Shown: one piece after another, positions 1-8,218 of the stretch | Layout: every line of letters begins with the position of its first letter | Numbering within the stretch: the stretch's first letter is position 1 | NCBI GenBank assembly: GCA_021808285.1 | Contig: JAKBBV010000008.1 | Location: forward strand, 1-64,000 | DNA from: Pseudomonadota bacterium | GTDB taxonomy: Bacteria; Pseudomonadota; Alphaproteobacteria; Caulobacterales; Caulobacteraceae | DNA: 64,000 nucleotides | Direction of reading: 5' to 3' | Notes under the pieces: generated by a model | Told to the model about the DNA's origin: nothing | Seen by the model: only the letters and a program-made list of their open reading frames with translations | The model's database searches: none | Program-made: the position numbers and the translations under genes

Positions 1-2
1 TA

Positions 3-812
3 CGGCCGGAAGCCGGGCTTTTGGCCCTGCGCGCGGGTATGGGCGTGTTCGCCAACTTGCGGCCGGCGCTCTGTTTCCCGGCCCTAGCCCGGGCCTCGAC
101 GCTTAAGCCCGAAGTGATCGAGGGTCTGGACCTGATGATCGTGCGCGAGCTTACCGGCGGGGTCTATTTCGGCCAGCCGCGCGGGGTTGAGACCCTCGCC
201 GACGGCCAGCGGCGAGGCGTGGACACCCAGGTCTACACAACCGGCGAAATCGAGCGGGTGGCTCGCGTCGCCTTCCAGCTTGCGCGCGGCCGGCGCAATA
301 AGGTGACCTCGGCGGAGAAATCCAACGTCATGGAGACCGGTCTGCTATGGCGTGAGACGGTCACCGCCCTTCACGCGCGTGACTATTCCGACGTGATCCT
401 CGAGCACATTCTCGCCGACAACGCCGCCATGCAGTTGGTTAAGGCGCCGCGGCAATTCGACGTCCTGCTCACCGACAATCTGTTTGGTGACATTCTCTCT
501 GACGAAGCCGCCCAACTTACCGGATCGCTCGGAATGCTGCCCTCGGCCGCGTTGGGCGCCGAGGGCCGGCCGGGTCTCTATGAACCGATCCACGGCTCGG
601 CGCCGGACATCGCGGGCCTGGGCCTCGCCAATCCGCTCGGCGCCATCCTCTCATTGGGCATGGCGTTCCGCTGGTCGCTGGGGCGACCCGATATCGCCGA
701 CCGAATCGACACCGCCGTCGGACGCGCCCTGGATGGCGGCGCGCGCACTCGCGACCTGGGCGGCGATCTGACCACAGCCCAGATGGGCGCCGCGGTCATC
801 GACGCGCTCTGA
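3..812 (+). CDS. leuB: 3-isopropylmalate dehydrogenase, 3' part (5' end outside window)
   Basis: Oxidative decarboxylation of 3-isopropylmalate to 2-ketoisocaproate in leucine synthesis (cytosol, NAD+ and divalent metal). The frame is open from base 3 ([10 protein letters not shown]), so the ORF-track start at base 21 is internal. Visible family motifs are FANLRP near the left edge, [11 protein letters not shown], the [11 protein letters not shown] tract, [12 protein letters not shown], the metal-binding segment [21 protein letters not shown], and [12 protein letters not shown]. About 270 of the usual roughly 350 residues are present, the N-terminal NAD-domain start being off the edge. No other leu gene is visible downstream. 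Identification is firm. Confidence 0.96.
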   Translation, partial: RPEAGLLALRAGMGVFANLRPALCFPALARASTLKPEVIEGLDLMIVRELTGGVYFGQPRGVETLADGQRRGVDTQVYTTGEIERVARVAFQLARGRRNKVTSAEKSNVMETGLLWRETVTALHARDYSDVILEHILADNAAMQLVKAPRQFDVLLTDNLFGDILSDEAAQLTGSLGMLPSAALGAEGRPGLYEPIHGSAPDIAGLGLANPLGAILSLGMAFRWSLGRPDIADRIDTAVGRALDGGARTRDLGGDLTTAQMGAAVIDAL

Positions 813-897
813 CCGTTCGCTCTTATGCTGCGCCTTGGCGGTCGACGGAGGGATCGTCTAAGGTTCGCGCGGAAGCGGGCCTCAGGCGAGGGCCTTG

Positions 898-1812
898 ATG
901 GGGGCTTCGACCGACATGCGCAGGTTTTCGGCGACCGATGCCGCCTTTACCGGGTTTCGCATCGCACGTGAACGCTGGCGAGCGCTGCCCTTCTGGTTTG
1001 CCGCAAGCCTGCTCTACAGTCTGATCCTCCTGGCATTGCTTAGCCAGGTTCCGGGATCGGCTCCCGACCCAGCGGCGATTCAGGCCGACCCGCAGATCGC
1101 GATCGCCTTCCTCGCCCAGATCGCCCCGTCGCTGTTCGGGGCCGTGGCCATAGCCATAGTCGGCCACGCGATCATCTCGGCCGCCATGTTCCGGGCAGTC
1201 CTCAAACCCAACCAGAGCGCGTTCGGTTATCTTCGTCTCGGATCTGATGAACTGCGCCTCCTGGCGGTGACCTTGCTGTACCTCGCCGTTCTTATCGGCC
1301 TCGACCTCTTCGGCGGCATTGCCGCAGGTCTTATCAGCGGGGCCGTCGCCGCCGTTCTGAAGACCGACACCGAAGTCGTGGCCTATGCGATCATCGTCCT
1401 CACTCTCTGCGCGGCTGTGGCTGTGGGGGTGCGGCTTTCCCTTGCGGCTCCCCTGACCTTCGCCGCCGGTCATATCCAGATCCGACGGTCTTGGGAGATG
1501 ACTCGCGGTCGGTTCTGGCCGATCCTGGGCGCCTTTCTCCTGGCCTTGGCCCTGGCCATGGTGGTCGCGGTGCTCGGCCTGATCGTCCAGGGTGGGGTGG
1601 CGGCGGCCCTGGGGGGCAACGGCGTCGCGATGACCTCCGCGGAGGCCTCCACACCCTTTTTGAGCCAGCTTCTGAGCCCAGCGGGGATAGCCAACGTGCT
1701 TATTTCCTCGCTCATCAACGCACTTATCTGGCCGGTGCTGATTGCGCCGGCCGCGTCGATCTATCAGGACCTGACGAGAGGCGAGCCCGACGATGGCGTG
1801 GCGGCGGCGTGA
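898..1812 (+). CDS. Polytopic membrane protein of unknown function
   Basis: About 304 residues with roughly six hydrophobic segments (for example FWFAASLLYSLILLALL, LFGAVAIAIVGHAIISAAMF, LLAVTLLYLAVLIGLDL, ILGAFLLALALAMVVAVLGLIV and a C-terminal VLIAPAASIYQDL). The layout resembles small alphaproteobacterial inner-membrane proteins without an assigned role; I recognise no catalytic motif. The ATG at 898 is taken; TTG at 895 and ATG at 916 (MRRFSATDAAF) are alternatives. The stop overlaps the GTG start of the following MFS gene (GTGA), so the two are probably translationally coupled. Function unknown. Confidence 0.8.
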   Translation: MGASTDMRRFSATDAAFTGFRIARERWRALPFWFAASLLYSLILLALLSQVPGSAPDPAAIQADPQIAIAFLAQIAPSLFGAVAIAIVGHAIISAAMFRAVLKPNQSAFGYLRLGSDELRLLAVTLLYLAVLIGLDLFGGIAAGLISGAVAAVLKTDTEVVAYAIIVLTLCAAVAVGVRLSLAAPLTFAAGHIQIRRSWEMTRGRFWPILGAFLLALALAMVVAVLGLIVQGGVAAALGGNGVAMTSAEASTPFLSQLLSPAGIANVLISSLINALIWPVLIAPAASIYQDLTRGEPDDGVAAA

Positions 1813-3107
1813 GCCCTCCCACGTCCGCCCCCCATCGCATCACGCCGCGCCAGGTCGCCGCCGCTGTCGCCGGCAATGCTCTCGAGTTCTACGACTTCAC
1901 GGTCTACGCCACTTTCGCCAGCCAGATTGGCGCCGCCTTCTTCCCCGCGAAGACGCCTTTCGTCAGCCTCATTCTGACCCTGGCTACATTTGGCGTGGGA
2001 TTTCTGCTCCGGCCGATGGGGGCCGTTATCATTGGCCGATTTGCCGACCGGCGCGGTCGGCGCGAAGCGATGATGTTGAGCTTCGCCATTATGGGGGTTT
2101 CGATCTTGGGCCTCGCCTTGACCCCTACCTATGCCCAGATCGGACCCGTCGCGCCGCTTCTGGTCCTGGTCTGGCGGCTCGGACAGGGCTTTGGGCTTGG
2201 CGGCGAGGTGGGCTCGACGACGGCCTTTCTGGTGGAGGCGGCGCCCATCGAGGCGCGGGGACTCTATGCGGCATGGCAGGGCGGGAGCCAGAATATCGCC
2301 AATTTGGTGGGCGCGGGTGTGGGTCTTCTCTTTACCACCTTCGCTGGCGCGGCGGCGCTGGAGGCGTGGGGCTGGCGAACCGCATTTCTGCTGGGCGCCC
2401 TGGCGCTGCCCTTCGGCCTACTTCTACGCCAAGCCCTGCCGGAGACCCTGCATCATCGCGAGGCGCCCACAAAATCCCAACCCCAGGCGACAACCTTGCG
2501 CGCCGGCGCGCCGGTTCTGGCCAAGGGCCTTGCTCTCGTCGCCTCCTCGACCGTCTCCACCTACGTTTTCGCCTATCTGACCACATACGCCATCAAGACG
2601 CTCCATATCCCGACAATAGCGGCACTAGGGGCGACGGCTGTGAGCGGGACATGCGGGCTTGTCGGAGGCCTCGCGGGAGGGGTCCTGGCCGACCGACTGG
2701 GCCGCCGAACGATGATGATCTGGCCGAGGCTCGTGTTTCTGCTGGCGACATGGCCGGTGTTCTGGGTGATCGTCGACAGGCACGATGCCCCAAGCCTGCT
2801 CATCGGCACAGCCATCCTGACCTTCTCCAGCGCCCTTTCGACCTCGGCGGTATTCGTAGGTCTGGCCGAGTCCCTGCGTAAGGAAGTAAGGGTAGTGGGC
2901 CTTGGGACGGTCTATGCCCTTGCCGTGGCGGTCTTCGGCGGCACGACCCAGCCGATCATCGCCACCTTGGTGCATGTGACGGGCGATCCGCTTTCGGTGG
3001 CCTGGTACACCGTTGCTGCGACCCTGATCGGTCTGATCGCCTCTTTGACGATGCAAGAGACCCTGCCCAGACCTGAGACCATAGAGGCGGTCATTCCCAC
3101 CGTCTGA
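1809..3107 (+). CDS. MFS transporter, metabolite:H+ symporter type
   Basis: About 432 residues with around 12 hydrophobic segments. The N-terminus ITPRQVAAAVAGNALEFYDFTVYATFA matches the metabolite:H+ symporter branch of the major facilitator superfamily (citrate/proline/dicarboxylate permeases). The loop 2-3 signature is GRFADRRGRREAM and the matching second-half loop is GVLADRLGRRTMM. RLGQGFGLGGEVG in TM4-5 is also typical. The likely substrate is an organic acid or betaine-like solute, but it cannot be read from sequence. The start is the GTG overlapping the preceding stop; the ORF-track start at 1491 lies in the previous gene in another frame. The 3' end overlaps the convergent KAS gene by 17 bases. 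Confidence 0.9.
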   Translation: MSPPTSAPHRITPRQVAAAVAGNALEFYDFTVYATFASQIGAAFFPAKTPFVSLILTLATFGVGFLLRPMGAVIIGRFADRRGRREAMMLSFAIMGVSILGLALTPTYAQIGPVAPLLVLVWRLGQGFGLGGEVGSTTAFLVEAAPIEARGLYAAWQGGSQNIANLVGAGVGLLFTTFAGAAALEAWGWRTAFLLGALALPFGLLLRQALPETLHHREAPTKSQPQATTLRAGAPVLAKGLALVASSTVSTYVFAYLTTYAIKTLHIPTIAALGATAVSGTCGLVGGLAGGVLADRLGRRTMMIWPRLVFLLATWPVFWVIVDRHDAPSLLIGTAILTFSSALSTSAVFVGLAESLRKEVRVVGLGTVYALAVAVFGGTTQPIIATLVHVTGDPLSVAWYTVAATLIGLIASLTMQETLPRPETIEAVIPTV

Positions 3108-4326
3108 AGGCTAGGCTCGCGTTAAGGCCGCCGAAGGCGAAGGCGTTGACGAGGGCGGCCTCGGCGAAAATGTCTCGAGGCTCGCCCAGAACCAGATCCA
3201 GATCGCATTCCGGATCGCGGCCGAGATGATTGAGGATCGGCGGCGCCTTGCCTGATCGCAGGGCTTCTAGGGCCAACACGGCTTGGAGCGCGGCGGTGGC
3301 CCCGATGAGATGACCGTGGGCGCTCTTGGTGGCGATGATCGGCGTGTCAACGACAGCATCGCCCAGAACGGCGTGAAGCGCGGCCGCTTCGTTCCTGTCA
3401 TTGAGCAGCGTTCCGGTGCCATGGGTCGAGACCAGTAGCCGGGCTTTGGGACCTAGGTCGGCGGCGGCTAACGCAGCGGTCATGGCAGAGACTGCGCCCT
3501 CGAGGCTGGGCTGGGTCCAGTGGAAGGCATCAGAGGAAAGCCCGACGCCGGCGCACTCCGCCAGGATCGCCGCTCCGCGCGCCCTCGCGTGCTCGAGCTC
3601 CTCGAGGACGAGCACCGCCCCGCCCTCGCCGATGGCCATGCCATCGCGGCCGGCGGAAAATGGCCGGCAGGCCGTCGGGCTCATGGCCTGAAGACCGTCC
3701 CAGGCCTTCAGGCAGCCAGGCGTGGCGATCGCTTCGCTGCCGCCAACCACGGCAAGGTCACAGGCACCTGTGGCGATGAAGCCCGCGCCTTGGGCGATGG
3801 CGTGGCCCGATGAGGCGCAGGCGCTAGACACTGCGAACACCGGACCGCGGATACCGAAAGACATCGCCACTGCGCTGGCCGGGGCGCTGACCATCACCTT
3901 GGGAACCGTTAGCGGATGCATGCGCGCCGACTTGCGTCCGAAATAACGCAAATAGCTCGCTTCAAGCGTGTGGATACCGGCGAAGCCGTGGCCGAGCACC
4001 AGGGCTGTTCGCCTCTCCAGCGCGGCGTGCCCGATCAAGCCGGCCTGGGCCAGGGCCTCTTGCGCCGAAGCCAGGGCGAAGAGGGCGAAGGGGTCGAGCG
4101 AAGCCCCGATGCGGCGCCCCAGCGCCGTCTCGAGGGGCGCCACCAAATCTCCCTCCACCAAAGCAGCGGGCATCTCGTAGGCTTCAGGCCCCTCCGGTCC
4201 CGGATCGAAGCTGCGCCTCCGTATCGCCCCCTCGCCAGCCAGGGCGGCGGCGAAATTGGCTTTGACATCAGCGCCAAGGCCCGAGACCGCCCCAAGTCCC
4301 GTGACCACGATCCGACGGCGGACCAT
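3091..4326 (-). CDS. Beta-ketoacyl-ACP synthase (FabF-like), distal gene of the sphingolipid locus
   Basis: Decarboxylative Claisen condensation of an acyl chain with malonyl-ACP in the cytosol. The 411-residue length is normal for KAS II. The full catalytic set is visible: the nucleophilic Cys in SSACASSGHA, His in HGTGTLLND, and Lys/His in KSAHGHLIGA. The N-terminus RRIVVTGLGAVSGLG is the usual KAS start. It begins 4 bases after a private ACP and lies at the far end of the ceramide gene block. This suggests it makes or extends a particular acyl chain for this lipid rather than serving bulk fatty acid synthesis (inference). It is not recognisably a type II polyketide chain-length factor, since the Cys is present. 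Confidence 0.9.
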   Translation of the reverse strand: MVRRRIVVTGLGAVSGLGADVKANFAAALAGEGAIRRRSFDPGPEGPEAYEMPAALVEGDLVAPLETALGRRIGASLDPFALFALASAQEALAQAGLIGHAALERRTALVLGHGFAGIHTLEASYLRYFGRKSARMHPLTVPKVMVSAPASAVAMSFGIRGPVFAVSSACASSGHAIAQGAGFIATGACDLAVVGGSEAIATPGCLKAWDGLQAMSPTACRPFSAGRDGMAIGEGGAVLVLEELEHARARGAAILAECAGVGLSSDAFHWTQPSLEGAVSAMTAALAAADLGPKARLLVSTHGTGTLLNDRNEAAALHAVLGDAVVDTPIIATKSAHGHLIGATAALQAVLALEALRSGKAPPILNHLGRDPECDLDLVLGEPRDIFAEAALVNAFAFGGLNASLAFRRWE

Positions 4327-4330
4327 CAGG

Positions 4331-4579
4331 TCAGGCGGCCTTTCCGGTCGCGATGACGTCCTCGATGCTGGCGAGAAAGCCTTCCAGATCGGTCACATCG
4401 CGCAACGCATCCTCAGCGATCTCGATGCCGTATCTCTCCTCAACGGCGAAAACGACGCTGACAACACCGACCGAGTCCAGGCCCACATCCGTGAGGGTCG
4501 CCTGAGGCGTCAGCTTGGCGCGATCCACCAGCGCCTCATCGGCGATGAGATCCAGGAGTTCGTCGCGCAAGGCCGTCAT
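4331..4579 (-). CDS. Acyl carrier protein (partner of the adjacent KAS)
   Basis: An 82-residue acidic carrier protein that presents acyl chains on a phosphopantetheine arm. The attachment Ser is in DVGLDSVGVVSVVFAVEERYG (about residue 36), matching the D-S-L/V motif of helix 2. EERYGIEIAEDALRDVTDLEGF is the usual helix 2-loop-helix 3 tract. It is 4 bases upstream of the KAS gene and 86 bases downstream of the VWA gene. It is a second ACP in the same locus, distinct from the one beside serine palmitoyltransferase, so each probably serves a different enzyme. Confidence 0.9.
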   Translation of the reverse strand: MTALRDELLDLIADEALVDRAKLTPQATLTDVGLDSVGVVSVVFAVEERYGIEIAEDALRDVTDLEGFLASIEDVIATGKAA

Positions 4580-4665
4580 AAAGAGTCTCCGCCAGACTGC
4601 TGTCGCGCCTGCAACCTAAGGCGCCTATACCAGTCGTCCGGATGCCTTCAAACCAGCGCCTTGTC

Positions 4666-6048
4666 CTACCTCGGAAGATATTTTCTCAATACGTCCTCAA
4701 TGATGCGCTCCAACGACTCCAGCGTGTTGCAGGTGCGGGCCACAGTGCAGAATCGGCCATAGGCGTCCATCTTCGAGTCCCCCTGGCCCCAATAGGTCTG
4801 AGGCTCCGGATTGAGCCAGATCACCGATCGCGCGCGATCGGCGATCGCCCGAAGGATATCCAGTCGCGGCTCCGCGTAGTTGGTTCGGCCGTCGCCAAGG
4901 ATGATCAGGGTGGTCCGCCGATCGATCTTGGCCCCATGCAACTCGAATACATCGGCGAAGGCGCGCCCATAGTCAGTGGAGCGAAAGCCCACCCGGTCGA
5001 GAATCAGGGCGATGGCGTCGTCCACGGACTCCTCGCGCAGGACATCACTTACGGCAACGGCGTGATCGGAAAAGGCGAAGGCGTCGAGACGCTCCACCAC
5101 CTCATTCAGACAATGGAGGAACAGCAGCAGGAACTGAGCAGCCTGGGCTACCGAGCGCGACACGTCGCACATCACCGCAATTTTGGGCTTCTCCACAGCC
5201 CTGGTGCGCCAGACGATCTCAAAAGGTATGCCGCCATAGCCCAGGCTGCGCCGCAGGGTATGGCGCACATCCAAGCGGCCCAGTCGCGCCCGACGTCGCC
5301 GCCGGGCATATTTTGAGGCCAGCTTGCGGGCCATTCGCCGCACCAGAGTCTCCATGGCCCTGATGTCCTCGGGCTCTACGGCCGTCAGGGCCTTGCGCGC
5401 CAGGACCTGCTCTCGCATCCGGCGGGCGGACTGGGCGGCGAACAGTCCCGCCTGGCGCTCAATGAAGGCGCCGGCGCGGGCGAAGAGGCGTTCACGCTGT
5501 CCGGCCAACGACTCAGCCTGGATCCGATCGGCGAGGCTTTCGGAGCCTCGTCCGGCGGCGATGCGCGCCTCCAAGGACCGCAAGCCCAAGTCGTCGAGCA
5601 GGCGCCGTGTCATCAGACTCCGTTGGCTCTGCAGCCGAATCTCGCCGGCGCCGATGCGCGCGGCGGAAGCTTCCATGGCTGCCGCCAAAGCAGCCTCGTC
5701 GCCAGCCTCCAGACTTGCCTCAAGGTCGAAGGCGGCGCTTGGGCCACCCATCTCGTCCCGACCCGCCTCCTGCGGGGGGCCATGCGCCAAGTCGAAAGCA
5801 TCGCGCGCATAGTAGAGATCGAAACAGGTCTCGAAGCGCTCTACCTCCTCGGCCGACTTGGCCAGAGTCACGCAAAAGGCGTCGCGCAGCAGCGTACGGC
5901 TGGAGAAACCGATTTGGGCGAGGGCGCGATGGGCGTCGATCGCCTCCGCTGGCGAGACCGCGACATCGTGGGCGCGCAGGGCCCTGAGGAAGCCCTCCAG
6001 TCCGTCCTGCATGGGGGTCGCCATCCCACCAGAAGCTGGATCCGGCAA
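4666..6048 (-). CDS. VWA domain protein, CoxE-like, partner of the MoxR ATPase
   Basis: A 460-residue cytosolic protein. The first 270 residues are helical and Arg/Glu-rich. The C-terminal third is a von Willebrand A domain with the metal-ion-dependent adhesion site: DVSRS (DxSxS), STDYGRAF (Thr) and LGDGRTN (Asp). This architecture is that of CoxE/DUF58-neighbour VWA proteins that act with MoxR AAA+ ATPases in chaperone-like cofactor insertion or complex remodelling (family knowledge). It follows the MoxR gene after 3 bases, so the two are a classic pair. Its client is not known; embedding in a sphingolipid operon suggests a client there (inference). An internal ATG at residue 9 is an alternative start. 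Confidence 0.88.
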   Translation of the reverse strand: MPDPASGGMATPMQDGLEGFLRALRAHDVAVSPAEAIDAHRALAQIGFSSRTLLRDAFCVTLAKSAEEVERFETCFDLYYARDAFDLAHGPPQEAGRDEMGGPSAAFDLEASLEAGDEAALAAAMEASAARIGAGEIRLQSQRSLMTRRLLDDLGLRSLEARIAAGRGSESLADRIQAESLAGQRERLFARAGAFIERQAGLFAAQSARRMREQVLARKALTAVEPEDIRAMETLVRRMARKLASKYARRRRRARLGRLDVRHTLRRSLGYGGIPFEIVWRTRAVEKPKIAVMCDVSRSVAQAAQFLLLFLHCLNEVVERLDAFAFSDHAVAVSDVLREESVDDAIALILDRVGFRSTDYGRAFADVFELHGAKIDRRTTLIILGDGRTNYAEPRLDILRAIADRARSVIWLNPEPQTYWGQGDSKMDAYGRFCTVARTCNTLESLERIIEDVLRKYLPR

Positions 6049-6051
6049 GGC

Positions 6052-7017
6052 TCAGGCCCCAGAGGTCAGAAGGTCGCCGATCTGCGGCTCGACAGCGGCG
6101 ATGTCGGCCTCGAACTTGAGAAGGACGTTGAGCGTATCCCGCACGACCACCGCGTCCAGCGCCTGGACGTGCAGCAGAATCAGGGCTCGGGCCCAGTCCA
6201 CGGTCTCGGAGATTGATGGGAGCTTGCGCAGGTCTCGGCTCCGCAGTTCCTGAACGAAGGACACTAACTGGCGCCGCAGCGCCGCCTCAACCTCAGGCAC
6301 GCGCGTCGCAACAATGCGCTCCTCCAGCGCCTGGTCAGGCAGCGGAATGTGAAGGTGCAGACAACGTCGCTTGAGGGCGTCGCCCAGATCCCGGACATTG
6401 TTGGAGGTGAGGAAGACCACGGGCGGCGTTTTGGCCCGAATCACGCCCAGTTCCGGAATCGATACCTGAAACGCCGACAGCGTCTCCAGCAGGAAGGCCT
6501 CGAAGGCCTCATCGCTCTTGTCGATCTCGTCGATCAGCAGGACCGCCCCGCCCGGCTGACGCAGCGCCGTGAGCAGCGGACGCGGCTCAAGAAACGGTTC
6601 GGAAAAAAACAGATCGCCAGCGCCATGCAGCCCCTCCATTGCGGCGCCGAGGTCCGGCGCGTCGGCCAGGGCTCGGCCCATATGGTCTTTGAGAATCTGG
6701 GTGTAGAGGAGCTGTTTGCCGTACTTCCACTCGTATAGCGCCTTGGACTCGTCCAGGCCCTCGTAGCACTGCATGCGGATGAGCGGCAGGCCCAGGAGGC
6801 CTGCGGAGGCGATCGCCAGCTCAGTCTTGCCCACGCCAGCCGGGCCCTCAACCAGGATTGGCTTACCCAGGTTCAGGGCCATGAATAGGGCCGTGGCGAT
6901 CCGCCGTGAGGCGATATAGCCCACACCGGCCAGACCCGCGATCAGACTTTCGACACTATCACGCGCTTCGCCGGCCGCCAGTACGGCGGGATCCAGGGTG
7001 CTGTCTTCGGGCGCCAT
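6052..7017 (-). CDS. MoxR-family AAA+ ATPase
   Basis: A 321-residue AAA+ ATPase of the MoxR family. Walker A is EGPAGVGKTELA (about residue 57), Walker B is AVLLIDEIDKSD, sensor 1 is VVFLTSNNVRD, and the arginine finger lies in ALKRRCLH. MoxR proteins form hexamers that remodel client proteins together with a VWA partner. Here the partner gene (CoxE-like) follows immediately. The pair sits 68 bases downstream of the ceramide-synthase-like acyltransferase, on the same strand and with no obvious promoter or terminator between. It is probably cotranscribed with the lipid genes. The client is unknown. Confidence 0.92.
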   Translation of the reverse strand: MAPEDSTLDPAVLAAGEARDSVESLIAGLAGVGYIASRRIATALFMALNLGKPILVEGPAGVGKTELAIASAGLLGLPLIRMQCYEGLDESKALYEWKYGKQLLYTQILKDHMGRALADAPDLGAAMEGLHGAGDLFFSEPFLEPRPLLTALRQPGGAVLLIDEIDKSDEAFEAFLLETLSAFQVSIPELGVIRAKTPPVVFLTSNNVRDLGDALKRRCLHLHIPLPDQALEERIVATRVPEVEAALRRQLVSFVQELRSRDLRKLPSISETVDWARALILLHVQALDAVVVRDTLNVLLKFEADIAAVEPQIGDLLTSGA

Positions 7018-7085
7018 CCGGTTCTCTCTCCGTCTCGGTTTCCGGTCTGACGTTGAAGCGGAAAGCGCGCAAGGGCGATGAAGGG

Positions 7086-8213
7086 TCAGCCCAACTCTTT
7101 GCGATAGATTCGGTAGGTCTTGTAGATGCGGGCGTCGAGGCCCTCGAGAATGTGCCGCATGGCGTGGTTGTCCTCGAGAATCCAGGAATACTCCGCCTGG
7201 CGCAGGCCTCGTTTTACCGCCTCGCGACGGACGGCATCGCTCAGGAAGAACGGCGCCATCATACCGCGACGATCCCGGGCGAACTTCTTGCGCACGCCCA
7301 TCAACGGCACCCGGGCGCGGCTCGGCCCCTTGACCTTAAGCCGCCACAATAGCTTGGCCCAGCCGAATGGCAGGATCTTGCCGTTCAGGTCATGGATAGC
7401 CTCGTTGATGTCCGGCAGCATGACGATGAAGCCAGCCGGCTCGCCATCGATCTCATAGAACCAGATCCAGTCCGGGATCAGGATCAGTTTCAGCGATTCG
7501 CCCAGATGCTTGGTCTCGGCCTCCGTCAGGGAGAGCCCCCCCCAGTTCTCAGACCAGGCGTCATTGACGATGTCAGCGAGGATTTTCACCTCTTCATCGA
7601 ACCGGTTCATCCGTACCCGGCGGAGAGCCGCACCGGCTGGCAAACCCCGGGCGAGGCGCCGCTCAACGCCTTCGCTGAAGCGGAAATTATGGGCGTTGAT
7701 ATAGGCGTAGACGTCCTTGGCCTTGGCGTAACCCAACTCCTGCAGGCGGCGCTCGGTCCAGCGCGGATCATGTCCCATCATCACCATCGGCGGGGTGTCG
7801 AACCCCTCGACCAGCAGACCCACCTCCTCGCTGGTGGCGAGGTTGAACGGCCCCATGGCGGCCTTGAACCCTCTCTGGCGCAGCCAGTCCTCCGCCACCT
7901 GGAACAAGGCCGCAAATACCTCGGGGTCGTCCTCAGCCGCGATCATGCCGAAATAGCCAGCGTCGGGATCAGTCTTGGCCAGATGATCCACCTGAGCGCT
8001 GATGCGGCCGACATCACGCCCATCCTTCCGCGCCAGCCAGAACTGATAGTCGGCGTGCTGAAAGAACGGATTGACCTTCGGCGAAAGCGCCTCACGGCGC
8101 TCGAACATCAAAGGGGCGATGTAGTTGGGCTCCCGGGCCATGAGCCGCATCGGAACCCGGATAAACCGCTCAAGTTCGGCCTTGGTGGAGACAGGAACAA
8201 TGTCGACGGCCAT
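7086..8213 (-). CDS. bcerS: GNAT-fold acyltransferase, likely bacterial ceramide synthase
   Basis: A 375-residue soluble protein with a duplicated GNAT-like architecture. The N-terminal half has YQFWLARKDGRDVGRISAQVD and GFKAAMGPFNLATSEEVGLLVEG; the C-terminal half has WIWFYEIDGEPAGFIVMLPD and RGLRQAEYSWILEDNHAMRHILEGL. This family is found beside serine palmitoyltransferase in Caulobacter-type loci. There the bacterial ceramide synthase (bCerS) transfers an acyl chain to 3-ketosphinganine to give oxidised ceramide. Location directly downstream of the LptFG fusion (5-base gap) and two genes from SPT supports this role. The assignment rests on recalled family resemblance and context, not a search; another N-acyltransferase is possible. 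Confidence 0.8.
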   Translation of the reverse strand: MAVDIVPVSTKAELERFIRVPMRLMAREPNYIAPLMFERREALSPKVNPFFQHADYQFWLARKDGRDVGRISAQVDHLAKTDPDAGYFGMIAAEDDPEVFAALFQVAEDWLRQRGFKAAMGPFNLATSEEVGLLVEGFDTPPMVMMGHDPRWTERRLQELGYAKAKDVYAYINAHNFRFSEGVERRLARGLPAGAALRRVRMNRFDEEVKILADIVNDAWSENWGGLSLTEAETKHLGESLKLILIPDWIWFYEIDGEPAGFIVMLPDINEAIHDLNGKILPFGWAKLLWRLKVKGPSRARVPLMGVRKKFARDRRGMMAPFFLSDAVRREAVKRGLRQAEYSWILEDNHAMRHILEGLDARIYKTYRIYRKELG

Positions 8214-8218
8214 GCGGG

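Noticed and set aside
823-1473. 216-residue minus-strand ORF in the ORF track, and similar long antisense frames elsewhere (for example 19686-19967, 50974-52434 N-terminal part)
   Set aside because: They lie opposite or in other frames of well-supported genes; high GC leaves few stop codons, so long shadow frames are expected. They have no recognisable motifs.
1809-3107. MFS transporter as part of the sphingolipid locus
   Set aside because: It is on the other strand, convergent with the KAS gene, and coupled by overlap to an upstream membrane gene. Its family moves organic acids or betaines.
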